A stretch of DNA of 64,000 nucleotides, from the NCBI RefSeq assembly GCF_026015295.1, contig NZ_JAPDUW010000001.1:3808479-3872478 (forward strand). Reading direction: 5' to 3'. The notes beneath the pieces were generated by a model. The model saw nothing but the letters and a program-made list of their open reading frames with translations. It did no database searches and was not told the origin of the DNA. The stretch comes from Segatella copri. GTDB taxonomy: Bacteria > Bacteroidota > Bacteroidia > Bacteroidales > Bacteroidaceae. Below, piece by piece: positions 6,608 through 15,467 of the stretch (the stretch's first letter is position 1; each line of letters opens with the position of its first letter). The translations under genes and the position numbers were made by a program.

Positions 6608-9103
6608 ATGGAGATAGTACATGTAGTGGCAATTAATCCTTATCGTAAGGGAAATAAGGGGAAAGTGTTTTCCTATGGCATGGATACTTATGATAAGGTG
6701 ATTGAATCGGATAGCGTGAAGAAGATGATTCAGCAGATTCGGGGTGAATTGCCGATTGACGGAGTGGATTTGAACGATGCGCAGGCGGTGAAGAAGGCGC
6801 AGGAGAGGCTCAAGAGCGAGCTGCCTTTCTTCTGTCCGCACTACGGCATGTTCAAAAATAATGTGCGCAGACAGGAGAATGCCTTGCCGGAAAGCTTTCT
6901 CTTCCAGACGATTATCGATGTGGATGATAAGGAGTATGTGGAGAAGGCTATCGAGAAGGCGCGCGAGCTGAACTGCTCTTCGGGGATATGGAACGGCTCG
7001 TTGCTGCATCTCTGTTATAGCGCTCGCAAGAAGCTGCATATCGGGATTAGAATGCCGGTTGGGATGACCATCGAAGAGACGCAGAAGGCGTATTGTGAGG
7101 CGCTCGGCGTGCCTTATGATGAAAGCTGCATCACACCTGAGAGAATGATTTTCCTGACGGATAAGGACTCGGAAATCTACCGGTCTAAAATGTGGTGCGC
7201 AGTGCTGCCGGAGAGCGAGATACAGGCTCGCAGAAAGGCTTTTCTGGACCGTGGGCTGACCGTGGACGGAAGGGGGGATGCAAAAGTTAATAGTTTACAG
7301 TTTACAGTTAATAGTAATGACAAAGTTCAAAACAATAGACTTTCGGGCAATTATGGCACTGGTGAACTGGGAGCGGCCAGTGAGAAGAATCTGATAGCCT
7401 TTGATCTGTTCGTGCAGTCGGCTGGGCTTGAGGGGATGGCGATAGATTCCGTCGGGTCTCGGCACTCTTCGCTCCTCGCTATCATGAGCGCAGGCGCTTC
7501 GAGGGTGATGAGCGAGGAGGAACTGATGAAGGTGGTGAGGACGAAAATGCCGAGCTACTATCAGGAGGATGACTGCCATCAGCTGATACATGATTTCTAT
7601 GCGAAATATGCTGACAGCTGCAAGCCGATGTCGAGGGATGTGATAAGGGTGAATGCGCTGGCGGAAAAACAGGCCAGCCAACAAGTTAATAGTTTACAGT
7701 TAACAGTTAATAGCCCTAACGCAAATCATACAGTTCAAAGTTCTATGCTCCAAGTTCAAAGTAGCGAGGAGGATTATCCGGAACCGCCAGCGATGCCGGA
7801 GAAACTGCCGAAACTGGTGGAACTGCTGATATCTCGGACACCGGAGGTTTATAAACCGGCAGTGGCGCACGCTATCTTCCCACCGCTCGCTACGCACCTC
7901 TGGCAGACGAGCTTCCGATATATTGATAATGTAGTGCATGAGGCTACATTGTCTACGTGCTTGCTGGCTGGTACGGGCGCTGGTAAATCTTCTGTAAACA
8001 AGCCGATTAGCTATATTATGGAGGATATCCGGAAACGGGATGCGGAGAATCTGAAACGTGAGAAGGAATGGAAGGAGGAGATGACGCGCAAGGGCGCCAA
8101 CAAGGACAAGCGTAAGCGACCGGACAACCTCGTTATACAGGAGATTGATGCCGATATGACCAATCCGGCATTCGTGATGCGTACCGCTGAGGCGCAGGGA
8201 CGATTTCTTTACACTTCGCTCAATGAGCTGGATCAGTTTGACGCCCTGAAGGGTACCGGAAACCAGCATTTCCGTATCATGTGTCTTGCCTCAGATAGCG
8301 ACAACCAGTACGGCCAAACTCGCGTGGGAACTCAGAGTGTTACGGAACGTGTAACCATCCGGTTCAACTGGAACGCATCTACCACTATCCAGAAAGGACA
8401 GCGTTACTTCTCAAAAGTTTTGACAGATGGTCCGATAAGCCGCATCAATTTCTGTACCATTCCAGAGCGTGAAATCGGTGATGAAATGCCTGTCTTTGGT
8501 GATTACGATGATGCTTACCGAGAGGGGCTGAAGCCTTATATCGAGAATCTGAACAACGCCAGGGGGCTGATTGACTGTCCTGAGGCATTCCAGCTTGCCC
8601 TCAAACTGAAGGATGAGAATGCTGAGTTCTCGCGCTTGTCGCAGGATAGGGTTTACGAGAATCTCTCCTTCCGTGCCAACGTCATCGCCTACCTGAAGGC
8701 GTGTGTGCTGTATGTGGCGAACGGCTGTAAATGGGAGCCGGAGATTGACGAGTTCATCCGCTGGAGCGAGCGTTACGACCTCTACTGCAAGATGCGATTC
8801 TTTGGTGATGCCATCAAGAGGGCGAACTTTTCGAACGAGAAATCGAGTAAGCGTGGACCGGCAAATCTGTTGCAGCAGTTGCCTGATGTCTTTAATTTCC
8901 AGCAGGCAGAATATCTCCGCTCGCAGTTGGGCATGGACAAGAAGGGCACTCCTTCGATGTTGCGTAATTGGGTGAACCGAAACTATATCCGGAAGATTCC
9001 GCCTAAGGGTGTAACGGGTGACGTAATCAGTATTCAGTTATTCAGTTTTGAAAAGCTACGTAACCGCAAGGATGGTAAAGAGGTAAAAATATTAGAATCT
9101 TAA
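6608..9103 (+). CDS. VirE N-terminal / DUF3987 ATPase, primase-helicase-like
   Basis: 831 residues in three blocks. Residues about 1-220 match the VirE-N/BT4734-like domain of Bacteroidales (INPYRKGNKGKVFSYG ... ERMIFLTDKDSEIY). Residues about 240-355 form a helical block like those after primase cores. Residues about 400-831 fit DUF3987, with a Walker A motif LLAGTGAGKSSVNKP near residue 458. Such proteins resemble replicative primase-helicases of mobile elements; the function is inferred. The two linkers, around residues 226-236 and 359-385, are encoded by heptanucleotide repeats like those found between genes elsewhere in the window. The next gene begins 13 bases after the stop. Confidence 0.8.
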   Translation: MEIVHVVAINPYRKGNKGKVFSYGMDTYDKVIESDSVKKMIQQIRGELPIDGVDLNDAQAVKKAQERLKSELPFFCPHYGMFKNNVRRQENALPESFLFQTIIDVDDKEYVEKAIEKARELNCSSGIWNGSLLHLCYSARKKLHIGIRMPVGMTIEETQKAYCEALGVPYDESCITPERMIFLTDKDSEIYRSKMWCAVLPESEIQARRKAFLDRGLTVDGRGDAKVNSLQFTVNSNDKVQNNRLSGNYGTGELGAASEKNLIAFDLFVQSAGLEGMAIDSVGSRHSSLLAIMSAGASRVMSEEELMKVVRTKMPSYYQEDDCHQLIHDFYAKYADSCKPMSRDVIRVNALAEKQASQQVNSLQLTVNSPNANHTVQSSMLQVQSSEEDYPEPPAMPEKLPKLVELLISRTPEVYKPAVAHAIFPPLATHLWQTSFRYIDNVVHEATLSTCLLAGTGAGKSSVNKPISYIMEDIRKRDAENLKREKEWKEEMTRKGANKDKRKRPDNLVIQEIDADMTNPAFVMRTAEAQGRFLYTSLNELDQFDALKGTGNQHFRIMCLASDSDNQYGQTRVGTQSVTERVTIRFNWNASTTIQKGQRYFSKVLTDGPISRINFCTIPEREIGDEMPVFGDYDDAYREGLKPYIENLNNARGLIDCPEAFQLALKLKDENAEFSRLSQDRVYENLSFRANVIAYLKACVLYVANGCKWEPEIDEFIRWSERYDLYCKMRFFGDAIKRANFSNEKSSKRGPANLLQQLPDVFNFQQAEYLRSQLGMDKKGTPSMLRNWVNRNYIRKIPPKGVTGDVISIQLFSFEKLRNRKDGKEVKILES
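7286..7313 (+). repeat. Coding heptanucleotide repeat, first linker
   Basis: Four consecutive 7-base units GTTAATA, GTTTACA, GTTTACA, GTTAATA. Translated in frame they give VNSLQFTVNS at the boundary between the VirE-N block and the helical block. Confidence 0.85.
7685..7765 (+). repeat. Coding heptanucleotide repeat, second linker
   Basis: Units GTTAATA, GTTTACA, GTTAACA, GTTAATA at 7685-7712, then AGTTCAAAG-type units to about 7765. They encode VNSLQLTVNS and VQSSMLQVQSS immediately before the DUF3987 ATPase block. Confidence 0.8.
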
Positions 9104-9116
9104 TGGAGTTTGAGTT

Positions 9117-9677
9117 ATGGAAATAGTAGTAAAAAGAATAGCAAAAAAGAAGACTTATACGATAGGTCATCTTTATATCCTGAGCGATAAGGACGTGAAG
9201 CGTACCTGGCGTTCGGGGGTAAAAATAGGCGACAAGCGTATCTTTGAGCACAGCTTCGATAAGGCGAAGTTGGACAAGGAGCATTACTTCTGTGATACCC
9301 TGGAGCCTACGTGGAGAAATCTCCTGGGTGTCGAACTGAAACCGGAAGAGGAGGATGGACGGTACAGTAGGGTATCGGGTAAGAAAGCCCGCAAGATACC
9401 GGGTCATACGGCGATACCGGAAGGCTCGTATCCTGTTGTTATCTCGAAATCGCCAAGGTTTAAGAAGTGGCTTCCGCTGGTGCAGGGTGTTCCTGATTTT
9501 GAGGGCATCCGCATTCATGCCGGTAATTATCCCGATGATACGCAGGGCTGCATCCTGGTAGGTGAAAATAAATTACAGGGTGCCGTCTTTAATTCCCGCA
9601 TCTGGTTGCACAGGCTTATGAATGCCATTACCGCAGCAAGGGAACGGGAGGAGAGCGTTTGGATTACGATTTTGTAA
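9117..9677 (+). CDS. DUF5675 family protein
   Basis: 186 residues, no signal peptide. The C-terminal half carries the DUF5675 signature: [17 protein letters not shown], then [17 protein letters not shown] and CILVG. The His and Cys in this stretch recall the catalytic motif of L,D-transpeptidase-like folds, but no activity is established that I know of. These genes are common in Bacteroidales mobile and phage-like regions, often near VirE/DUF3987 genes, as here. It starts 13 bases after the ATPase stop, in the same operon. The N-terminal 60 residues are basic and less typical. Confidence 0.8.
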   Translation: MEIVVKRIAKKKTYTIGHLYILSDKDVKRTWRSGVKIGDKRIFEHSFDKAKLDKEHYFCDTLEPTWRNLLGVELKPEEEDGRYSRVSGKKARKIPGHTAIPEGSYPVVISKSPRFKKWLPLVQGVPDFEGIRIHAGNYPDDTQGCILVGENKLQGAVFNSRIWLHRLMNAITAAREREESVWITIL

Positions 9678-9722
9678 TGTTGAATGTTGATTTTTGAATG
9701 TTGAGTGTTGAATGTTGAATTT
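9676..9722 (+). repeat. TTGAATG heptamer repeat
   Basis: Runs of TTGAATG, TTGAGTG and related 7-base units fill the gap between the DUF5675 stop and the Bro gene. Same repeat family as at 19834, 42425 and 43480. Confidence 0.75.
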
Positions 9723-9752
9723 TTAGTGATTAATTTTTAAAAACAAATTATT

Positions 9753-10751
9753 ATGGTAAAGTCAGTAAATACAAATAAAGTAGAAATGGATAAGAAGGCA
9801 GCAATTGCTGTCGTGTTTGAAAACCCTGAATTCGGTAAGATTCGTACCTTGACCGGTGAAAATGGAGAACCGCAGTTCTGTGCAAAGGATGTCTGTGATG
9901 TGCTGGGGTATAAAAGAGCAAGATGCGCTGTAGCTCAGCTAGTTAACCCACTTGACGCTGTAAAACACAGCGTCAAGGTATCGGGAAGCCTGCGTAAGGA
10001 TGGTACACCCTCAAAACGCCGCCAGCAGATGATCTTCGTCAACGAGAGTGGTTTCTATGCTTTGGTTCTCGGCTCTAAGCTTTCTACTGCCGTGAAGTTC
10101 AAGAACTGGGTTACTTCAGATGTGCTGCCACAGATTCGCAAGACGGGTGGTTATATCCCGGTGCAGCAGGGAGAGAGTGATGAGGAGACAATCCGACATG
10201 CGGAAGAAATCCTCCGTGCTACGCTCAAGGAGAAGGAGAATCTGCTGAAGAAGCAACGTCTGCAGATTGAACAGCAGAAGAAGCTTATCGGCGAACAGGA
10301 TACGGAAATTCGACGTCTGAATGATGTGGTGGATGAGCAGGTGGTTCGCAACGCCAAGAATGGTGAGAACATCATACAGTTGGAGAATCAGGTGGGTAAT
10401 CTTCTGCCGAAAGCGCTTTATAGCGATAACGTGCTCGATTCTGTTTCCTGCTTCACTACGACGCAGATTGCGAAGGAGCTCGGCATCACAGCCCAGGAGC
10501 TGAACCGCTCGCTCTGTGCTCTGCATATCCAGTACTACCAGAGCGGTCAGTATCTTCTTTATGCCGATTATGCTCACATGGGTTTAGCCAAGAGCCGTAC
10601 CCGCTACAGCGCCTTCCTTGACCCGAAGAGCGATGGCAGACAGGAGAAGATGGGCAGAGCCTACACCCATACCTATCTCGTATGGACCGAACGAGGACGA
10701 AAGTTCATCCATGACCTTGCCCAGCGATACTGGGAACTGTGTGAAAAGTAA
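9753..10751 (+). CDS. Bro-N domain phage antirepressor-like protein
   Basis: 332 residues. Residues about 18-130 form a Bro-N domain (FENPEFGKIRTL, FCAKDVCDVLGYKRAR, VNESGFYALVLGSKLS, FKNWVTSDVLPQIRKTGGY). A coiled coil follows, about 145-215 (EILRATLKEKENLLKKQRLQ). The C-terminal 110 residues resemble the antirepressor KilAC/ANT domain (TTTQIAKELGITAQELNRSL). This is the architecture of phage antirepressors, which displace a repressor or bind DNA directly. It closes the operon; candidate targets are the palindrome at 5915 and unlinked prophage operators (inference). An internal Met at residue 12 is an alternative start. A decayed relative of its Bro-N domain lies at 43998-44126. Confidence 0.85.
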   Translation: MVKSVNTNKVEMDKKAAIAVVFENPEFGKIRTLTGENGEPQFCAKDVCDVLGYKRARCAVAQLVNPLDAVKHSVKVSGSLRKDGTPSKRRQQMIFVNESGFYALVLGSKLSTAVKFKNWVTSDVLPQIRKTGGYIPVQQGESDEETIRHAEEILRATLKEKENLLKKQRLQIEQQKKLIGEQDTEIRRLNDVVDEQVVRNAKNGENIIQLENQVGNLLPKALYSDNVLDSVSCFTTTQIAKELGITAQELNRSLCALHIQYYQSGQYLLYADYAHMGLAKSRTRYSAFLDPKSDGRQEKMGRAYTHTYLVWTERGRKFIHDLAQRYWELCEK

Positions 10752-10843
10752 AAAGGTAAAAAAGTAAAAAGGTAAAAAGAGCCTAGCGGAATGTTAAGCT
10801 AGGGTGCTCTTTTTACCTTTTTACCTTTTTACTTTTTTACCTT
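10751..10843. terminator. Strong bidirectional terminator
   Basis: Repeated AAAAAGGT/AAAAAAGT units, then AGAGC-CTAGC, loop GGAATGTTAA, GCTAG-GGT-GCTCT and the complementary TTTTTACC units. The stem exceeds 30 bp and separates the convergent Bro operon and PorW-like operon. Confidence 0.85.
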
Positions 10844-10949
10844 TAAAAGCCCCTTTTTACTTTTTGGAAAGCGTGTGGGGCAAGACTTGTGAAACTTCAG
10901 TTATCTCAAAACATACTGACGAAATCATCATATTCCAGCTGACTGTCCA

Positions 10950-13900
10950 TTAAAATCCATCTAAATCATATTCTTCGCTGTCCAAATCCAGACTGTCGTC
11001 GTTGTCGAAAGTTGTATTTGGTGCTTTTTCTTCCTTTATATCCGCATCGGTTCCCTGGGTCCCGGTAGTTCCGTTACTGAAAGTTCCGGTCGTACCATTA
11101 TCGAATGTTCCGGTAGTTCCGGTTTCTATTTCACCGGTTATTCCGCTTTCGGCAGTTCCGGTTTCTTCTTCATTTTCTTCTGAATCATCAGTCTTTTCCT
11201 GCTGGATGATTTCCTCCGGTTCTTCAAGCAGTGGGTCCTTGCTGATTTTCAGCGGTGCCAGATGCTGGGTATAGAAGAGGGTATAGTCATCGTAGCTCAG
11301 ACTGGTGCCCAGCAGCAGGAGGTTTGGTTCGCTGATGACGATGCCGCGGGCTCCCTTTGAGAGGAGCTGGGTGATGGCCTGATGCTGGTAGATGTCGTTA
11401 GCATACTGGCGTGCTTCATCGTAATTGCGGAATCCCTTTACCTGCATGCGGTGCAGACCATTCTGCTCGTCAATGACGAGGTCGAAATTACGCACGAGAT
11501 AGGAGGTGAAATTATATTTCGCCATCTCGAAGAGCAACTGGTTCTCGTTCACAGAATCGGGAACGTAGGCGAGCATGAAGACGAACGGCTCGTTGCGCTC
11601 AATGCTGAATACCTTTGCTTTGGATTTGACATCATCATTGAGTACGGCGTTGCGGCGCGACCATACATTGCTCAGGTCGAATGTGCCGCCCTTGAGCTGT
11701 CTGCCGGCTTTCACTCCGTTGAGAATCATTCCCGCCATTTCGCTGAGTCGGCTGTTCGGATATTTCTCTACCACCTGCTGCATATCATCGAGACAAGCCT
11801 GGATATTACCCTCGTGGAGCTGGGTGAGTCCGCCGATAAAGAGGAACTTGTCGCGGTTGGCTCCTTCAGGATAGCGCTTGTCAGAGATAGCCCTGTTGTG
11901 TACCACCTTATTATATAGGTTAGCCTTGAAGGCATCGTAGGTGGCAGCATAGAGCGAGTCTTCGAGATGAATGCCCATCTTCGCATCTTCCTCATAATAA
12001 GGAGAGGTGAGCAGGGCGGTCCATTGACTCTCCGGATAATTCGCTTTCAACAGGTCGAGATAGCGGCTGGCGATGGCTGGCTGCTTCCTGATGTTGTAGA
12101 GCAGGTAGAGGTGATAGTAGGCATCATCGAGATGTTCGTATGCTGCGTTCTTCTTTACCAGTCGCTGCAGCATGTGTTCGCTTTCGTCCAGATCATTGAG
12201 TTTATCTTTCAGGATGATGCCGGCATGCAGCAGACCGTCGTCCAGAATCTGATTGCTTTCTGCCATCTTCTCTTCGGTGAGCGGAATCTGAGCGAGATAG
12301 TAGGCACGCTGATGCGGATCTTCTTCTGCACTCAAGTTCTTCTCTTTCTCCTTCTCAAGGTCTTTCTTCTGTGCCTCGTTGAGGAGTGAATCGCGCTGCT
12401 CGTCGGTCATTTCTTCTACACCTTTGGCATCGGCCACTACGGTCTGGTTGCTCCGTCGCCAGTTGTCTATGTTCTTTCTCTTACCCCAGAGGCGTTCAAA
12501 CTGCTGTTTGCCTTGGGCTACGGCAGATTGGGAGTAGAAATACCAGGTATTGCTGTTGCCGAAACCGCCGTTGCCCATGGCTCCGTTTCCGAAGCCGGAT
12601 GAGGCATTGCTGTTTCCCTGATTCCTGTTATTTCTGCTGTTATAACCATTGCCGTTGTTTCTGCCGGCACTTTGGTTGTCTTGTTTTTCTGCCAGTTCCT
12701 GATCGGCAAGTCTTCTCTTTTCTTCCTTTTCCTGCTTTTTCAGGGCTTCTATCACCTTGTCAATGGCGACATTCCGTTCTGTTTCGCTCATGCGGGCGAG
12801 TGATTGCAGGGAGTCCTGCAGATGGATGGCGTCGGTATAAGGCACCAGTTCATCGAGAACCTTCGAATGGTCGGAGAGCTGTTTGTAGTCTTTACGGTCC
12901 TGGTCTAGGAGTCCGATGGCTGCATCATAGCAACGCTTGGCATCGCCATATCGGTGGCATTGCCAGTATACATTGCCCAGATGCAGCAGCAATACACCTT
13001 TCTCTACTCCGTTTCGGCTTGATTTCGCGGCACCCTTTTCGTATGCAGCAATAGCCTGAAGGGTATCGCCCTGGTTGAGATGTATGTTACCAATGGCATA
13101 ATAAACCTGGTCGAGATATTCCTGATTCTTGTCGCTCGCTGCCATTCGCTTCAATTTGGACACCATCTTCCGGGAGTTGTTGGTTGCCAGTACCTCGGTC
13201 ATGGAGATGCGGGCATTAAACTCCAGTTCGTAAGGCGGATTGAGACGGATGACATGCTTGAAGGCACGGTAGGCATTCTGGGCATGTCCCTGTTGTGCTT
13301 CTACCTGTCCCATCAGATACCAGAGGCGGGCTTTCTGCTTGCGTCGCATCTCATAGCCGATGGCTTTGCGGAGATACGGAACGGCCTCCTGATAGCGTCC
13401 GGTCTTCAGATAGTAGAGGGCATAGGTCTTGTCCCATTCCTTCTGGGCACGCCAGTGGATGGAATCGCGCTCGATATTACGGATTACATCTTCGGCATCG
13501 TATATCCATCCCGATTCCAGATAACTCTTGGCGAGCCAGGCACGTGCCTTGCCGTAAATGCCGGGTTGGGTGGCGTAGAGACGGCTCATATAGGCGAAAG
13601 TAGCTGCTGCCGACTGGAAATCGCCTTCAAAAAACTGGGAACGGCCCAGCAGCATCCATGCCTTCCAAAGGAACGGATTATATTCACGGCGATGCAGCCA
13701 TTCCAGGTCTTTGGCAGTCTTGCGGCGTTTCTTGTCCCATACCGGGCGACGCTTGATGCTATGCTGGTGAATGGCTTTCTCGCATTTCTCGATGGCGCGG
13801 TCGTAGTTCGACTTGCCCAGTTCGCGGCTGTTCTTGTTGCCTACAGTATAATAAGGAATCATTTCAGAGTAATTGTCCTTATTTCCGTTTTCCTTTTCGA

Positions 13901-14078
13901 GCGAGCCTTCTATATAGGCTACGGTACCATTATAATAGGTGTTGTATCGGGCGTTGAAGGCATGCCACCATCTGCTCTTCGCCGTATTCTTCTGCGTAGA
14001 GCATCCTGCTATGGTCATTGCAAAGGCAAGGACAACCATAGCTGGCAAGAGGTTTCTGAATGGGAAATGCTTCAACAT
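10950..14078 (-). CDS. porW: TPR lipoprotein, PorW/SprE-like (type IX secretion)
   Basis: 1042 residues. The N-terminus has a lipoprotein signal (AFAMTIAGC, Cys about residue 26) followed by the family's opening WWHAFNARYNTYYNG. Multiple TPR-type helical repeats follow from about residue 130 to 420 and 600-760. The middle has a Gly/Asn-rich linker and then WYFYSQSAVAQGKQQF and WGKRKNIDNWRRSNQ, which I associate with SprE/PorW proteins that couple PorV-type shuttle components to the type IX secretion motor. The C-terminus contains repeated GTTGT motifs and an acidic tail. It is the last gene of a five-gene minus operon. The symbol is assigned by family recall; a generic TPR lipoprotein is the fallback. 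Confidence 0.7.
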   Translation of the reverse strand: MLKHFPFRNLLPAMVVLAFAMTIAGCSTQKNTAKSRWWHAFNARYNTYYNGTVAYIEGSLEKENGNKDNYSEMIPYYTVGNKNSRELGKSNYDRAIEKCEKAIHQHSIKRRPVWDKKRRKTAKDLEWLHRREYNPFLWKAWMLLGRSQFFEGDFQSAAATFAYMSRLYATQPGIYGKARAWLAKSYLESGWIYDAEDVIRNIERDSIHWRAQKEWDKTYALYYLKTGRYQEAVPYLRKAIGYEMRRKQKARLWYLMGQVEAQQGHAQNAYRAFKHVIRLNPPYELEFNARISMTEVLATNNSRKMVSKLKRMAASDKNQEYLDQVYYAIGNIHLNQGDTLQAIAAYEKGAAKSSRNGVEKGVLLLHLGNVYWQCHRYGDAKRCYDAAIGLLDQDRKDYKQLSDHSKVLDELVPYTDAIHLQDSLQSLARMSETERNVAIDKVIEALKKQEKEEKRRLADQELAEKQDNQSAGRNNGNGYNSRNNRNQGNSNASSGFGNGAMGNGGFGNSNTWYFYSQSAVAQGKQQFERLWGKRKNIDNWRRSNQTVVADAKGVEEMTDEQRDSLLNEAQKKDLEKEKEKNLSAEEDPHQRAYYLAQIPLTEEKMAESNQILDDGLLHAGIILKDKLNDLDESEHMLQRLVKKNAAYEHLDDAYYHLYLLYNIRKQPAIASRYLDLLKANYPESQWTALLTSPYYEEDAKMGIHLEDSLYAATYDAFKANLYNKVVHNRAISDKRYPEGANRDKFLFIGGLTQLHEGNIQACLDDMQQVVEKYPNSRLSEMAGMILNGVKAGRQLKGGTFDLSNVWSRRNAVLNDDVKSKAKVFSIERNEPFVFMLAYVPDSVNENQLLFEMAKYNFTSYLVRNFDLVIDEQNGLHRMQVKGFRNYDEARQYANDIYQHQAITQLLSKGARGIVISEPNLLLLGTSLSYDDYTLFYTQHLAPLKISKDPLLEEPEEIIQQEKTDDSEENEEETGTAESGITGEIETGTTGTFDNGTTGTFSNGTTGTQGTDADIKEEKAPNTTFDNDDSLDLDSEEYDLDGF

Positions 14079-14126
14079 AAGTTTCTTCTTTATTTTAAAA
14101 TTTTTCTTTCAGGGCGTGTGAAAGCC

Positions 14127-14927
14127 TTAGTGCTTTCTGGCTGCCAGTATCCGTGCTGCTGCAAACAGGATGATGCTGACGAAGATGATGGTTGCACCTG
14201 ATGGCACATTGAGCAGATAACTGGCATAGAGGCCTACGATGCAGTCGATGCAGCCTATCACGATGCTGGCTCCTATCATGCGCTTGTAGCTGTAGGTGAA
14301 GAGGTTGGCTGTCATCTGTGGTATGGTGAGCAGACTGATGGCAAGTACGATGCCCACCATCTTGATGGTTGCCACGATGGTCATGGCGATGAGTGTCATC
14401 ATCATATATTCTATCGCTGTAACCGGCAGATGTTGCGATTTGGCAAAGGTGCTGTCGAATGCGATGGTCTGGATAGGACGCAGCAGAAAGGTGAACAGCA
14501 ATGCAACAAACAGGGTAAGACCTGCCAGTAGCCAGAGGTCTGTGCTGTCGATGGCAAGTATACTTCCGAAGAGGAAAGAGGGCAGGTCGGGCATGAAGCC
14601 AGGAGTAAGGAAGCAGCAGATGATGCCCACGCTCATGCCAAGGGTCCAGAACATGGCGATGGCAGAGTCTTTGCGCACATCTTTCTTCCGTGATACCCAT
14701 TGCACGCCAAAGGCACTCAAAATGGCGAATACCATGGCAGAGAGTATGGGGTTGATGCCTGCAAATACGCCGATACCGATGCCGCCAAAAGAGGCATGCG
14801 TAATGCCACCGCTGATGAAAACCAGCCGGCGTGTGACGATGTAGGTGCCTACAAAGCCGCACAGGATGCTTGCCAGTAGGGCGCCAATCAGCGCGTTCTG
14901 AAAAAATGTATATTGCAGTATATCCAT
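14127..14927 (-). CDS. Metal ABC transporter permease (ABC-3 family)
   Basis: 266 residues with about eight hydrophobic segments. Motifs of the ABC-3 zinc/manganese/iron permease family are present: FVGTYIVTRRLVFISGGITHASFGGIG, AMFWTLGMSVGI and MVGIVLAISLLTIPQMTA. It would form the inner-membrane channel for Zn, Mn or Fe uptake with an ATPase and a binding protein. Neither partner lies in this window, so those genes are elsewhere or the permease is recruited by another system. It starts 66 bases after the small membrane protein gene and ends 48 bases before the PorW-like gene, consistent with one operon. Confidence 0.88.
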   Translation of the reverse strand: MDILQYTFFQNALIGALLASILCGFVGTYIVTRRLVFISGGITHASFGGIGIGVFAGINPILSAMVFAILSAFGVQWVSRKKDVRKDSAIAMFWTLGMSVGIICCFLTPGFMPDLPSFLFGSILAIDSTDLWLLAGLTLFVALLFTFLLRPIQTIAFDSTFAKSQHLPVTAIEYMMMTLIAMTIVATIKMVGIVLAISLLTIPQMTANLFTYSYKRMIGASIVIGCIDCIVGLYASYLLNVPSGATIIFVSIILFAAARILAARKH

Positions 14928-14932
14928 GTTTT

Positions 14933-14993
14933 TACTTTGAACTTTGAATTTTGAACTTTGCGTATTGCATGTTACGCATTGCGCATTGCATGT
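14933..14993. repeat. Heptamer repeats (ACTTTGA and GCATTGC types)
   Basis: ACTTTGA/ATTTTGA units (14933-14960) are followed by GCATTGC/GCATGTT units (14961-14992). They fill the whole gap between two genes of the operon. Confidence 0.7.
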
Positions 14994-15377
14994 TTAACTT
15001 AAAAAACTGATGACTTCGTCCTTTATCTGGTTAGGCAGGTTGATGCCTCTCAGTATCAGACTTCGATTCCATCCCGCCACTTCGTCTGGCTGCATCGTAT
15101 AGAGCACTTCCGAGAATTCCTCTACCTCCTCATCGGTATAGTCGTCGGCAGCTCTTCCTGCAAACCGGTCGAGTTCCTCGTCATCGTAGTATTCTATTTC
15201 CTTGGTGGCGGCTTCCATCATGCATTCCTGTTCGCATTTGGAGTTCTCTCCGTTGCAGGTATTGCACGAAACTCCTTCCTGCAGCGGTTCTTCATCCTCT
15301 CCCTTGCGATGAGAGATGATGCCGAAAATGGCGCTTATCAAGCCTAGGACCACCAGGGCCAAAATCAGGTACAACAT
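14994..15377 (-). CDS. Small membrane-anchored protein of unknown function
   Basis: 127 residues. One N-terminal membrane segment (LILALVVLGLISAIFGII) is followed by an acidic region with a small cysteine cluster, CNTC then C and C (GVSCNTCNGENSKCEQEC, residues about 36-53), and a C-terminal helical domain (EEVEEFSEVLYTMQPDEVAGW). The Cys cluster could bind a metal or form disulfides. I know of no function; similar short proteins occur in Prevotella and Bacteroides next to aroA. It is flanked on both sides by heptamer repeats within the same minus-strand operon. Confidence 0.75.
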   Translation of the reverse strand: MLYLILALVVLGLISAIFGIISHRKGEDEEPLQEGVSCNTCNGENSKCEQECMMEAATKEIEYYDDEELDRFAGRAADDYTDEEVEEFSEVLYTMQPDEVAGWNRSLILRGINLPNQIKDEVISFLS

Positions 15378-15378
15378 T

Positions 15379-15414
15379 TACTTTGAACTTTGAATATTGA
15401 ACTTTGAACTTTAT
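15379..15414. repeat. ACTTTGA heptamer repeat
   Basis: Consecutive units CTTTGAA/CTTTGAA/TATTGAA upstream of the small membrane protein gene. Confidence 0.7.
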
Positions 15415-15435
15415 GATTAGCAAAGGCTGTTGAAT

Positions 15436-15467
15436 TCTTCACTCTTCACTTTTCACTCTTCACTTAT
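15436..15467. repeat. TTCACTC/TTCACTT heptamer repeat overlapping the aroA 3' end
   Basis: TTCACTC, TTCACTT, TTCACTC, TTCACTT in sequence. The last units supply the final codons of aroA (ISEE and stop), so the repeat has entered the coding end. Confidence 0.7.

Noticed and set aside
13080..14201. Plus-strand open frames opposite the PorW-like gene
   Set aside because: Composition is typical of an antisense shadow, and the minus-strand gene has a lipoprotein signal and TPR repeats.
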